64,000 bases of DNA from Mesocentrotus franciscanus (Eukaryota > Echinodermata > Echinoidea > Camarodonta > Strongylocentrotidae), in contig CP137682.1 of the NCBI GenBank assembly GCA_037976565.1, forward strand, positions 22,930,800-22,994,799, in the 5' to 3' direction. Made by a program: the position numbers and the translations under genes. The notes beneath the pieces are model-generated. The model saw nothing but the letters and a program-made list of their open reading frames with translations, was not told where the DNA came from and ran no database searches. Position 1 is the stretch's first letter, and each line of letters begins with the position of its first letter. Positions 11,620 through 23,000 of the stretch are shown here, piece after piece.

Positions 11620-12176
11620 ATTTGATAAAATGGCTATATCCAACCTTGATAGCAAACTAGAAATATCAGAGAAGTTCACTGATGAAAGTTTGAATGAAAT
11701 TGGAAAAAAATGAGAAATATGAATTTAAAAAAAGTTGTAATCACTATATAGCTATGAGCTCTTCAAATTGGCTGAATTGGTCTCTGTGATGTAGTGGTGG
11801 ACAACTTTCCCGTTGATTCCAACACACAAAATGACTAAAATCCCAATTTATCAAAAACATATTACTCAAGTGGGTCGCTTCTCTTAGAGGATCTATAATA
11901 ATATGCTATCCATAATATATTTTGAGTTGTATCCTAAGGGAGAAGGCACATGGGAGAAAAACAGAAATCAATAATATTTTTGTAGATGCAAATCAGACCA
12001 AACTGCCGATTTGAGATTGGCATAGACTTAGTGATTTCATATTTCAAACATTCATAACTTTCTTATTAGTGGTCCAATTTATTTCAAACTTTCGCCATTC
12101 TGTTTATCTTATTTTTCTGCTTCCATAAAAGTGAACTTGTTACAAGGGTTGGATTGCCCTTTAAAGATACTATTTC
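11620..12176. mobile_element. MITE copy, TTAA-type, related to 54.1-54.6 kb
   Basis: The right end 'aagggttggattgccctTTAA' mirrors a decayed left end (atatccaaccttgatagc). The internal words 'gtgatgtagt.gtggaca', 'aaattggc.gaattggtc' and 'ctttcttattagtggtccaa' are shared with the element at 54086-54626. No transposase. Non-autonomous, TTAA-flanked type. Confidence 0.55.
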
Positions 12177-13079
12177 CCTTTTGCAGCCAACATCAAATTC
12201 TGTAGAACATTGCAGGAATCATGAATATGTCATGTATGTCCTATCTGTGAAATTTAAACGTTAGCAATGTCCTTGTATTAAAATTATGCAAGGAAACCCG
12301 TTTACTTTATGGACTTCACTGTCAGACAGACAGACACTATTGAGTGACTGATTGACTTCTTTTTTTCTTTGGTAATAGCATACATAAATGAGTTGTAACA
12401 GGTACATGCAGCATTTGTCTATATAACCCACTTCTTGTAATGGCCAAAATTAAATTGATGCGAGTCTTTGCGCAGCACAAAACATACGACCATTCGGTAC
12501 AAGGGTCTGAAAATCAGACTATTTACTGAAGTGATTGCAATCACTTATGTCGATTTGACAAAACTAATCGTCGTTATTTTCCCACAAAAAGACATTTTCA
12601 AGCGCTTTCGTTTTGACAGAAGTTCTAAATTACTATCATCTTTCAAATGCCATAGGAATTTTACCTTTTCATTTTTTGGGCCTGCAAATGGGACATAGCA
12701 CCTTTAATACAGTTAGATGTGGTAGGCAACATATGGGACTAAGTATTGTGGACTTCTAATTATACAAAAGTTTTATTGAATAATAAGAGTAACAACAATA
12801 AATCTTTGCCATCGGCAAATTTCTTGCTTTGCAAATGGAGGCCCTGATCAAATCACTAAAATATTTTAATTCACAAGTATACAGTATGCAGACTTAGCTC
12901 ATATGTTTTCTGTAATTTGCGAGTCTTCTGTAGTTGCACAATTATCACTGCTGTTTTATTCTCTGCAAGTATGTCTATTTTAATTTATGAAATGGTTATC
13001 CAGGGTGTATGAATTTTAGGTTATGCAGTGCTATCTTTAATATGTAGGCTTAAATGTATGTATACATCAGACTACTATC

Positions 13080-13080
<1 letters not shown>
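12177..13080. other. Intergenic sequence without supported features
   Basis: AT-rich; no exon or clear repeat recognised. Confidence 0.5.

Positions 13081-13110
<30 letters not shown>
13081..13110. repeat. (AT)n microsatellite
   Basis: About 30 bp of perfect ta repeat. Confidence 0.9.
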
Positions 13111-13117
<7 letters not shown>

Positions 13118-13294
13118 GTTTGTATATATGAATATTTATGAAATTTAGTTTTGTGTATGTGTAGTTGTACATATCAATTTTAAAAGACAGTTTTGTACCA
13201 GTGAAAGTTGTGTACATGGTTTACATGTAGACTCCTCTGTTGGGATACTTTTTTTTTCTTCTTCATTTGTGTTTAATCAAGTTACTTATTTTAA

Positions 13295-13612
13295 CTCATC
13301 GTCATCATCATCATCATCATCACTATCACCATTATCATCAGCATCATCACTAGCATCATGATCATCAGCAGCAGCATAATATTGTATCCTCATTGTTATC
13401 ATTATCATCTTCATATTTATCACTACCACCACCATTATCATGTTTTTGATCTTCATCACCATCAAAATAAATGATCTTTATCATCCTCCCCCTACTCATT
13501 CTCATCATCATCATCACTATCAACATCTGTATCATTAGCATCGTCGTCAACATTATCATCACTTGTATCATCATCCTCCTTATCATACTCATCATATTTA
13601 TCCTCCCCATCA
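13295..13612. repeat. (ATC)n-rich imperfect microsatellite
   Basis: Degenerate cat/atc triplets over about 300 bp, with further cat-rich sequence after 13850. Open frames here (Met/Ile-rich on minus) are repeat artefacts. Confidence 0.85.
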
Positions 13613-13619
13613 GGCGTTA

Positions 13620-13843
13620 AAAAAAAAGATGTTGTATCGCCCTTTGCGACCGACCCAAAAATCTTGAAATCTACGGTCGGTTTTTTATTCTATTTTTTAT
13701 TTTTCACCCTTTTTCAGAAAAAAATGTTTAATGAATAAAAAAAAATATGTATTAAAGCGTTCAAAACTGAGAAATATCAGCCCATATCAGACCCATGTAT
13801 TGGCACCTAAAGGGCAATACAACATCTTTTTTTTTTTAGGCCT
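13620..13843. mobile_element. MITE with GATGTTGTATTGCCCTTT ends, copy 1
   Basis: The left end (AAAAAAAGATGTTGTATCGCCCTTTGCGACCG type, 13622 on) and right end (AAAGGGCAATACAACATC, ~13812-13829) are inverted. The subterminal 'tctacggtcgg' sits next to the left end. The copy at 15.54-16.01 kb has the same ends in the opposite orientation. Confidence 0.75.
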
Positions 13844-13989
13844 CATCATCATCCTCATCACCATTATCATTAGCATCAATAGCATAGAATCAAGAGAACC
13901 ATTTTTGGCCACCACCACCACCATTAATAATATCCCACCCGCCACACAATTCATTATCTAATTTTTTAAATCTATTTTTTAAATTTTAT

Positions 13990-15384
13990 CTTCATTTATT
14001 CTAGATTACTTTTATCATCACCACTTCATACTTGAATATATATACACATCGTGTAATTTACCTTTCAAACTTTTTTCAATCATCACCTCACCTCACAAGG
14101 AACACATCTTTGTACTTGAATTCATGGCTAGCTTTCAGTTTTTTAATTTTTATATTGATGTACCACTCGTTAAAAGCATATTGTGCAATTGTATATGACA
14201 ATCTTCGGTTCACATCTGCCAAAATATAGATTTTTTTTTGGTATCAACATGCAGGGGGTTCTGAAAACAATAAATTATTTGTAAATTTTCATAAGCAAAT
14301 AACTTCTTTCTTTTTCGTATATTTGTTTATTTTTGTGTGTGTGTCTGTGTGTGCATGTACATTATTATTTTTTGTATCAACATTCAGTTTTCTGAAAAAT
14401 AATAACTATTTGTAAACTTTTGTAAGCAAAGAAGTTTTCTTTTTCTTAGTTTGTTTATTTGTGTGTGTGTGGGGGGTGTGTGGGGGTGTGTGTGTGCGTG
14501 TACAGTACAAGTAATTTTAAAACACACAAAACAGATGCGTATAACAAACATTTACCCGGTAATTGGTTACAGCATATCAATAATAACTAGGTGAATCTTC
14601 GACTGCGTGCAGTCAAAATGATGCCTCTGCCATAGAGCGATTTTACAAACCAAAACAGAAGCAATTTTTATAATTCAAGTTTGATTGTAATCCATTAACA
14701 GGTTCTCAGAATATCGGGATTACAAGCTATTTTTCATATACATGTATGTCCCTTGAGCTTTGACCTCATGATCCCAAAATCTAATCAGTTCATTGGCTCT
14801 GCAAGATACATACATGACCCAAGTTTGGCAGGAATCCAATCGGTTCTTGAGATAACGCGATCATGAGCTATTTTTGCATACATAATGAGCCCTGTGATCT
14901 TTGACCCTTGACCATATGACCCCAAAATATACAGTAGTATTACATATGGAAGTACTAACATACAAAAGAAATATTTTTGGTGATTTGTTGATTTTGTTCA
15001 CAGTATTTCATTAACTAATTGATCAAGATCTTTAGCTATTTGCATGCAAATAGTTTACATACACGCATATACATTAATTGACTGATCCTTTTGTGACAAT
15101 CATTTCACATTTTGGGGTTTGGCTCAATAACTTTAGATCCAGAGCCCTAAAAAATATGAAGGATGTATGAGTTAGGCTAGTAGAGAGGGCAAATTACAAT
15201 ATTTGTTTCATGCCAGGAATTGGAGAAAGGAAAATAAGCTTTAAAATCCTTGAATTGGCAGCAGTTTATTTCAACATTGTGGCAATAAAAGAAAAATATT
15301 ATTGTTGCCAACTCGAAGAACAATAATGTGATAAATTTAACACTAAAAATAGAGCCTGTCCTGATATGGAAAAAACAATTGTAC
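13990..15384. other. Intergenic AT-rich sequence with GT repeats
   Basis: Contains (GT)n runs at about 14334-14354 and 14461-14500 inside an imperfect ~160-bp duplication ('gtatcaac.t.cag..ggttctgaaaacaataa' at ~14240 and ~14375). A 'ttgacc..gatcccaaaat' block is partly repeated at ~14760 and ~14903, each preceded by a 'gagatatcgcgat' type word. No gene supported. Confidence 0.45.
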
Positions 15385-15535
15385 ATTATGAGATGTGAGG
15401 TGGTCTTGCAGTACCATCATTCGTACTCTCTTTCTTTGCCTACAAACCTCGGTTCAAAACTGAGTCACATCTTTTGGCTGGTGAACAGTACAAGATCACT
15501 ACCCAGACACAAATAATCTTATTTTAATAAGGCCT
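15385..15535 (+). repeat. SINE family 2, partial copy
   Basis: The words 'tacaaacctcggttcaaaactgagtcacatc', 'ttttggctggtga' and 'cccagacacaaataatct' align with the fuller copy at 17.24-17.43 kb. The B-box-like GGTTCAAAACT suggests tRNA ancestry. Confidence 0.55.
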
Positions 15536-15537
15536 AA

Positions 15538-16012
15538 ATAAAAAAGATGTTGTATTGCCCTTTAGGTGCCAAAACATGAGTCGGTCGGTCGGAAATCTTT
15601 TTTTCTTTTTTTTACTTTTTTTTTTTAGTGCCTTCAAAATGTGTCATGAATATAGTGTTGTGTGAGCCTTTCCGTAGAAAACTCTAAACAGCGACCGTCG
15701 CCCCCCAAATGGTGCAGTGCATGGTATATACACTTGTACAACACGTACACGAGGCCTGGGTCTACTTGCATGTTTACGCTAGTAGGATTTTGAAACTAGG
15801 ACAGAAGACGAGTGAGAATTTGTGAATAATTTGATGATTTTATGCATTTATATCCCATTTAAACAAACAAAACACATACTTTTTTTATTCATTAAAAAAA
15901 ATATTTTAAAAAAAACGGTGAAAAAAAAAAACTTTTTTAAAAAGCCGACCGTAGATTTTCAGATTTTTGGGACGGTCGCAAAGGGCAATACAACATCTTT
16001 TTTTTTTAGGCC
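15538..16012. mobile_element. MITE with GATGTTGTATTGCCCTTT ends, copy 2 (inverted)
   Basis: The same inverted ends as the 13.6 kb copy (left ~15547-15565, right ~15982-16000), but the 'ccgaccgtagattt' subterminal block now sits at the right, so this copy is inverted relative to the first. Flanked on both sides by 'aggccta'. Confidence 0.75.
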
Positions 16013-16042
16013 TAATACATGTCTGTAGAGACCCCATTATGC

Positions 16043-16105
16043 AGCTGTCATTTGTAAGACGCACCTCTCGACTCCCGGGAAAGGTGCGTCTTACAAATGA
16101 CAGCT
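16043..16105. repeat. Perfect 24-bp inverted repeat, 15-nt loop
   Basis: Arms AGCTGTCATTTGTAAGACGC.. (16043-16066) and the exact reverse complement (16082-16105) around a short loop (16067-16081). Confidence 0.95.
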
Positions 16106-16713
16106 ACACACACATACATAGAGATCAAACATAATTTTAATAGAAACCAGAGATGAAACGCTACACTTGAAGAGCAGATTACGGTCTTCTTTTACTCTTC
16201 TAAAAGAGCTAGCAGTAGCAATATATAAGAAAAGGTAACGAACACATGTACAAGCAATGGCCTGTATTAAACACAAAGCTGTGCAATTGACTGTAGGATC
16301 GATCAATGAATGGATCATACATAGTGATTAATAGCGAAATAGCAGTTAATTGCTAAGTTCGCTAGCTCATCTTTGTGTTATTGAGCTCAGGACTGTGCCT
16401 ACGTGAATGCATGGAATGAGTGATAACATCTAGAGCTCAATCCTCCTCATTGTTTCTCATTCTTTGTTTTACAGATGCACATGATCATTAATATTTGAAT
16501 GGCCACTTGCTCTATGTTTGCAACTTTCTTAATCAGACCTTCTAATGGTTAAATGAATGTTCCCATCCAAGCGTAAAAGTTCAAAACTTGACCTTGATGA
16601 ACTTGATGTTGGTAGACTATTGATGCTTTAATTTGATGTACATGTATATCTTATATTTTATAGACAATTTATATGAACATTTTGAACGAGTGTCCTCTCT
16701 CTTTTTTTGCTGA

Positions 16714-16716
<3 letters not shown>
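16106..16716. other. Intergenic sequence without supported features
   Basis: No exon or repeat recognised. Confidence 0.5.

Positions 16717-16754
<38 letters not shown>
16717..16754. repeat. (AT)n microsatellite
   Basis: About 36 bp of perfect ta repeat. Confidence 0.9.
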
Positions 16755-16756
<2 letters not shown>

Positions 16757-16924
16757 CAGAGTTAATGCTAAAAAAGGTCTCTATTACTTTGTATTACTGT
16801 AATAATAATGCACTCAAGCAAATAAAATAGCTAGAAAATGGTGACTTTCCTTAAATATTATTGGTTTGTTGTTTAGTGCTTCTGAGAAAAACTTGTTCTA
16901 AAAAAGCTTGAATAAGATAATATA

Positions 16925-17097
16925 GTCAACATGTCTATAAAGGCCACCGACGGGACACAGGAAAACTGGCCACTGTAGACAGGTGGCCTTTCTAGACAGG
17001 TTCTACAAGTTTCTTCCCAGAGGGAGACAATATAGGTGACCACTATAAACAAGTGGCCTTTACAGAGAGGTGATCACTAAGACAGGTTTGACTGTAC
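16925..17097. mobile_element. Pogo/Tigger-like MITE, copy 2
   Basis: Repeated 'tctataaaggccacc' and 'gacaggtggcctttctagac' units end in GACAGGTTTGACTG|TA (~17083-17098). The left end is decayed (gtcaacatgtc). It shares its right end with the 54.9 kb element and its internal words with the 0.6 kb element. Confidence 0.65.
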
Positions 17098-17239
17098 ATA
17101 AATCAATATGTCAATACCACTATATGTACTAGTCTAATGGCTTCTTCACATATGACATATGACGCAGGATACCATATGGCTTTTTTCTTTCTGTGTACTG
17201 GTAAATGAAAGGCAGGCTGGAATGAAAATAAGTAGCTGC

Positions 17240-17428
17240 TCGCAATAAAGGCGTTGTGGCGTGCGCCTGTAATCCAGCTAACAGTGGAAGTTACAAACTG
17301 ATTCAGCCGAGGACGCAGGTTCGAAACTGAGTCACGTCTTTTGGATGGTGACGTTAAAGGTCGGTCCCCAGACGTAAATAATCATATCTGATTGATACAC
17401 GTCTGTAAAAACCCAATACACACACACA
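17240..17428 (+). repeat. SINE family 2, fuller copy
   Basis: Contains 'gcctgtaatccagctaacag', an acgcaggttcgaaactgagt B-box region, 'ggtgacgttaaaggtcggtc' and a tail 'gatacacgtctgtaaaaacccaatacacacaca'. An inverted copy with the same order of words lies at 45303-45485. Confidence 0.65.
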
Positions 17429-18123
17429 AGGTCCTATGCGTACTCACCATCTTTGAGATACAGAATTGTGAAGCGTATTCACTAACTGAAGAATGGTGCC
17501 TTTCAATTCATCATATGTGAACAAGTCATAAAACCCCTATCAGGGACTTGCAAGCCCTCAAAAAAATTATCACCAAAATTTATCTGTAGCAGCAAGTATG
17601 TGCAAAATTTCAGACCAAAATACTCTGTGGTTTTCTCAATATAAGTGAAAATTGAACCACAATTGTGGTATGGAGGTAATGCTATGAATTTTCCTGAATA
17701 ATTTGGAGAAAACAATCCGAGCAACATTCCCCTTCAGGCTAACACAAGCACATATCCTCGTGAGACCATCGGCAAGCATCTTTAAAATTTTTCTTCCTGC
17801 GGATACCCAGACGCTCGTCTATGAGATCATTTTGGTTCCAATGGCAGTTCCGCACAACAGTTGAGCCGTAACCTCTGCCGATCGCTTAGCCAGTTCCGTC
17901 TTTGACAAAACCCAGAGGTGAATCACAATACTTTCAGGCCCTTGCCGTCGTCGTACCTGACCAATCATACTCTGTTTTGTCATTTAAAGACACGGTTCGA
18001 CTGCTGTGCAATCGCTTGAAATACGTGTATGTCTTCGTAAAACATGCACGGGCCTGCAATTGTGTAGTAAAAATTTCTCTCCTTCCACCTATCTGGAGTA
18101 GCCATGACAACATGATGGCGTCG

Positions 18124-20007
18124 CTACCTCTTGGTTGTGCCCAAACTTGCGGCCGGCCGAGAACTGTCTTTGGACCTGCAAATTTAATGAAATGAAGGAA
18201 AGATATAACATCCAACATAACAAAAGGCAAAAAGAGAGCGAGAGAGAAAAAGAAAAGAGGAAGAGAAAGTGGAATGAGAGGAAGTGAGTAAGAGGGATGG
18301 TCAAAAGATCAGACAGAGAATGCTCCACAGAAAAAAAACAATTTGAAGAGGGATATTATATGAGAAATAAAATACAAAGATGTATCATCCACTTGTACAG
18401 TAACTGACACAAAAGGAAAAGAGAGAGAGAGAGCAAGAGAAGCAAGAGAAGAAAAAAAGGAGAGAGCAAGTGAGTAAGAGAGAGACGATAAAAAGGTCAG
18501 AGAGGGAGAGAGAGAGAGAGGGAGAGGGCATGAGAGAGGGAGAGAGGGAGAGAGAGAGAGGGAGAGAGAGGGGGAGAGAGGGGAGGAGGAGGAGGAGAGA
18601 GAGAGAGAGGGGGAGGGAGAGAGAGAGGGGAGGAGAGAGAGAGAGAGGGAGAGAGAGGGAGGGAGGGAGGGAGGGAGGGAGAGAGAGAGAGAGAGAGAGA
18701 AATAAATACCTAGGAGCCGGTTCAGAGAAGTCAGTTTCGGCTGATCCAAGGATCCTTAATCTGGCTTGCTTGTACTCTTCTTCTCTCTCCGCTAAAGTCT
18801 TTTGCTTGGTCTTCAAGAGAAATCAATTTGGAAAAAAGTTGTGTTTCAAATATGAACTTCAACAAAATCCCTATAATTCCTTCCATGAACCATGTCAAAA
18901 AGAATATTATTAGCCGAATTCATGTAGAGAATTGCGGTAATCCTTCGAAACACTAGACATGTTTTGTTTATGCTCCATTCTGGTTTGGTTTTAAATCAAA
19001 GTGTGATTTCAAAGGCTAAATGAATATTCACTTCTTCAGAATGGACCATGTCAAAACATTAATTTAATAAATATGAATATTTTCTTGTTCAGAAAAGACC
19101 ACTTTAAATTTATTAAATATGTATATACTCTTCTCCAGAATGGACCGTGTCAAAAATATTAAATTTAATCAATGTGAATATTTTTTCTTCAGAATGGCAT
19201 ATGAAATTGATTGCATATTACAAAATGCATAGGTGCCAGACAGAATTTATGAGAGGGACTGAAAATTATCCACAATGAGCTATTTTGTACCCTACAAAAG
19301 CCTGAAATATGGCATGAAAAATTAGCAAGGGCCTGCATTCACGCTTTGCCTGATAATGTGACATGTGCTTTATAAGAGGTGTCGTAGTCGAGTGGTTTAA
19401 TCACTTGACTTGAAATGCAAAGGTCATGGGTTCCACACGTCACTTATATCCTTGAGCAATTCATTTATCTATATTGCTCCTCTCCACCCAGGTGTTAAAT
19501 GGGTACCTGGTAGGATGCGAACATCATTGGGGTTGGATTAGCATGTGCACGCCATTACAAGGTGACTAGCTGGAATGCTGACCAGGGAATGGAGAAATGT
19601 AATTGAATCCAGTGACAGGGGTAATAATAATACTGTGAATGCTTTGGTCGTTTAATGGTAATGCGCTATATAAGTAACGGGTATTATCATTTATCAAAAT
19701 CACTATTATCATCACAATGTGGGAGAAATCATAAATTAAGTGCCATACCTTGTTGACATCCTTGTTCTCTGTCGCATTCTGGTCTCCTCCAGCCTCTGTT
19801 GGTCGCTTGAGGATTCTGAGCTGCGGCTGGTAGGATGTCCTTTGGGTGTCTTCCTGGAGTAGAACCACAGCGGGTGACGCATCCTTCTTTCTACACCAAT
19901 ATAAAACAACAATAATAATATTCTGGATTTATATGGCACTTGATGCATTGGCAATATCGCTTGGTGCTTTAGAGATACCATGGTCATATCAAGATGTTAA
20001 AGAAGAA

Positions 20008-20038
<31 letters not shown>

Positions 20039-23000
20039 AAGAAGAAGAAGAAGAAGAAGAAGAAGAAGAAGAAGAAGAAGAAGAAGAAGAAGAAGAAGAA
20101 AGAGAACAAGAACAAGAACAAGAACAAGAACAAGAACAAGAAGAAAAAGAAGAAGAAGAAGAAGAAGAAGAAGAAGAAGAAGAAGAATGAGAACAAGAAG
20201 AATGAGAACAAGAAGATGAGAACAAGAAGAAGAAACAAAGAACAAGAACAAAAAGAAATTACTGTTCTTAGGCTCTATCTATTTTATCAAAGATTAGAGG
20301 GGGAAACTCATGACCCACTTTCCTCTTAATACTCAATATTTAAACTTTTATTATAGGAACTTACTCTTGAGTAGCCTGATCACGCTGCTTCTGTGCCTCC
20401 TTTAATTTCTTTTCGAGAACCTACAATTACAAAAAATGAGAGAAAAAAAGGAAAAATGTAATTTACTATTCCCAAATGCATTGCAGCTTCTTCTTTTTCT
20501 TCTTCTTCTTCAGGTGCAGTATAGGCTACCGGTGTATTGTCGTACTGTTGAGGTGCAGTGCAGATGTGTGTATAATGTCTGATAAAAGGTACAGTTAACT
20601 GAGTGCGAGTAAAAACAACTACCGTTTTAGCGGAGCTGGGTCTTTTGTACCTCTTGATTACATTAACGGTGTTTTGAGGGAGGGAGTTCCAGAGTCGTAT
20701 TGCATCCAAGAAGAAGCTCCTCTGGTAGACCAGCGTTCGGGCAAAAGGAAATATGATCTTCTTGGAATGCCCTCTGTGCAGGGATGTACATGTAGATGAA
20801 GTGAGGAAAGTGTGTGGGATGTCTATCAGCAAGCTGGTGAGGCGATAGATCATCACCACCTTAGCCTGTGCCCTGCGTTCTTGTAATGTTGGCCACTTGA
20901 GCTGGTTCAGCATGGCTGCTACGCTGCTTGTTCTGCGGAGGTCATTGAAGATGAAGCGGACATAGCGCCGTTGAACCATTTCAAGCTTCTTGATGTTTGC
21001 TTGCGTATGAGGGTCCCATATTATTGACGTAGGTAAAAAACTATCAAAATCGATTCAAACGCCTAATTACTCTTATGATAAATACCTTGTTAACCCAAAT
21101 TTAAATTCATTTTATGTTAAATCAACAAGTATTCATGAAATTACCAAATTGTCTTCTATGTTAAAAATAGATAAATCAAGTGGACCTGACGGCATTTCAC
21201 TTAAAGTTGTTAAAAATTGTATTCATTATTTTGTTAATCCATTGTGTGACATATTTAATAAATCTTTGAATAGTGGAATCGTCCCAGATAAATTAAAAGT
21301 TGCCAAAATTGTACCCTTATACAAAAAGAATGATGTTAAAAATATAGAAAATTATAGACCCATAGCTTTGCTATCTGTTTTTGCAAAATTGTTGGAAAAA
21401 GTAATGCATAAAAGGTTGTATGATTATTTACTAAAATATAATGTTCTTATTTCAGAGCAGTTTGGTTTCCGTAAAAACCATAGCACTGATTTGAGTATTG
21501 TGAATTTTTCTAAAAATATTCTACATGAAATTAATAATGGAATGTTTTGTTATGGATTATTTATGGATCTATCTAAGGCATTTGACACCATCGACCACCA
21601 TATTTTACTTAAAAACTATACCATTACGGTGTACGGTGTACAGTATACCTCATCAGTGGTTTTCTGATTATTTATATAATAGAAAACAATATGTGGTGGT
21701 CGATGGTGTCGAATCTGATTATATGGATGTAAATACGGGAGTTCCGCAAGGATCGGTTCTCGGACCACTTTTATTTATCATATATATGAATGATATTATT
21801 AGCTCATCCAAATCACTTATGTTTTCATTATTTGCTGATGATACGGTTGTTTATTATTCTCATTCCAATGTAACATGCTGAGTTTCTATTTTAAATGAAG
21901 AGTTAATTAAATTGAATGATTGGTTTAAATGTAATAAATTGTTTTTGAATTATGAAAAAACAAAATATTTAATTTTTCACACAAAGAAAAAGAAAGTTCC
22001 AAATGTCAAATGTAACTATCGAACGACAACCAAGTATTATTTTTTTAGGTACTAATAATGAAGAAACTCTTGATTGGAAATATTATATTTGTTCTAAAAT
22101 TTCTAGAAGTATTGGTGTCTTATCTAGACTAAAGAATTTTCTCCCAAGGAACATATTAATGAATATTTACAATGCAACAATTCTTCCCCACTTAAATTAT
22201 TGCAATATCACTTGGGGTAATACTTAAAAAACAAAACTATTAAAAATGTATATGTTACAGAAACGGGCAGCTCGCTTAATTACAAATAGTCATTATATGT
22301 CTTCAAGTTTACCACTATTTATAAAACTGAAAATTATTCCTGTATATGACTTGATCAAACTTAATACATGCATATTTATGTTTAAATTTCATAATAAACT
22401 GTTACCATCTGTTTTTATTAATATGTTCCAAACAAATTCTTCTATTCACAATTACCCCACTCGTCAAAGTCAAAACTTACATCACCCACTTTGTCGTTCA
22501 ACTTCACTGTATAATTCTTTATCATTTATTGGGGTACGGGAATGGAATTCCTTGAATCATGACCTAAGATCCAGTACTACAATTAGCAAATTTAAATCAA
22601 TGTACAAAAAAGATATTTTTCAAAGAATGGTATCCAATATTGAGTAGACTTCTCTTTCCCATCTTTCTTCTACTTGTATCTCTTTCTTTCCTATTTTTTC
22701 GCTCCTTTCTATTCTTTCTGTGTAACCTTCTTTATGGATGTGTGTGTGTGTTGATGTGTATGTGCTAATGTGCGTACTTGTATTATGCAAGTCTTTACTT
22801 TTTATTGTTAATTTATGTTAATTTAGGTTTATTTGCACTTTTATGTTTTGTTTAATATGTAATTGTTTATCAGTCTATTCTGTGTGTTATAGCGCTTAGA
22901 GACTTCGGTGGTAAGCGCTTTATAAGAGACGTTGTTATTATTATTATTATTATCTTGTTATTGTTTGTTACAGGGCCCCGATTACAAGCAGATTTCTGCT

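Noticed and set aside
17934..18230. 97-98 aa frames on both strands around SZRD1 exon 6
   Set aside because: Shadow frames; neither matches the phase required by exon 5, and neither shows a recognisable domain.
18309..18913. Ser/Leu-rich minus frames and Arg/Glu-rich plus frame
   Set aside because: Produced by the (GA)n tract; the only genuine coding part is SZRD1 exon 5 at 18710-18810.
19984..20329. Poly-Lys, poly-Phe, poly-Leu and poly-Ser frames
   Set aside because: Products of the (GAA)n microsatellite in SZRD1 intron 3.
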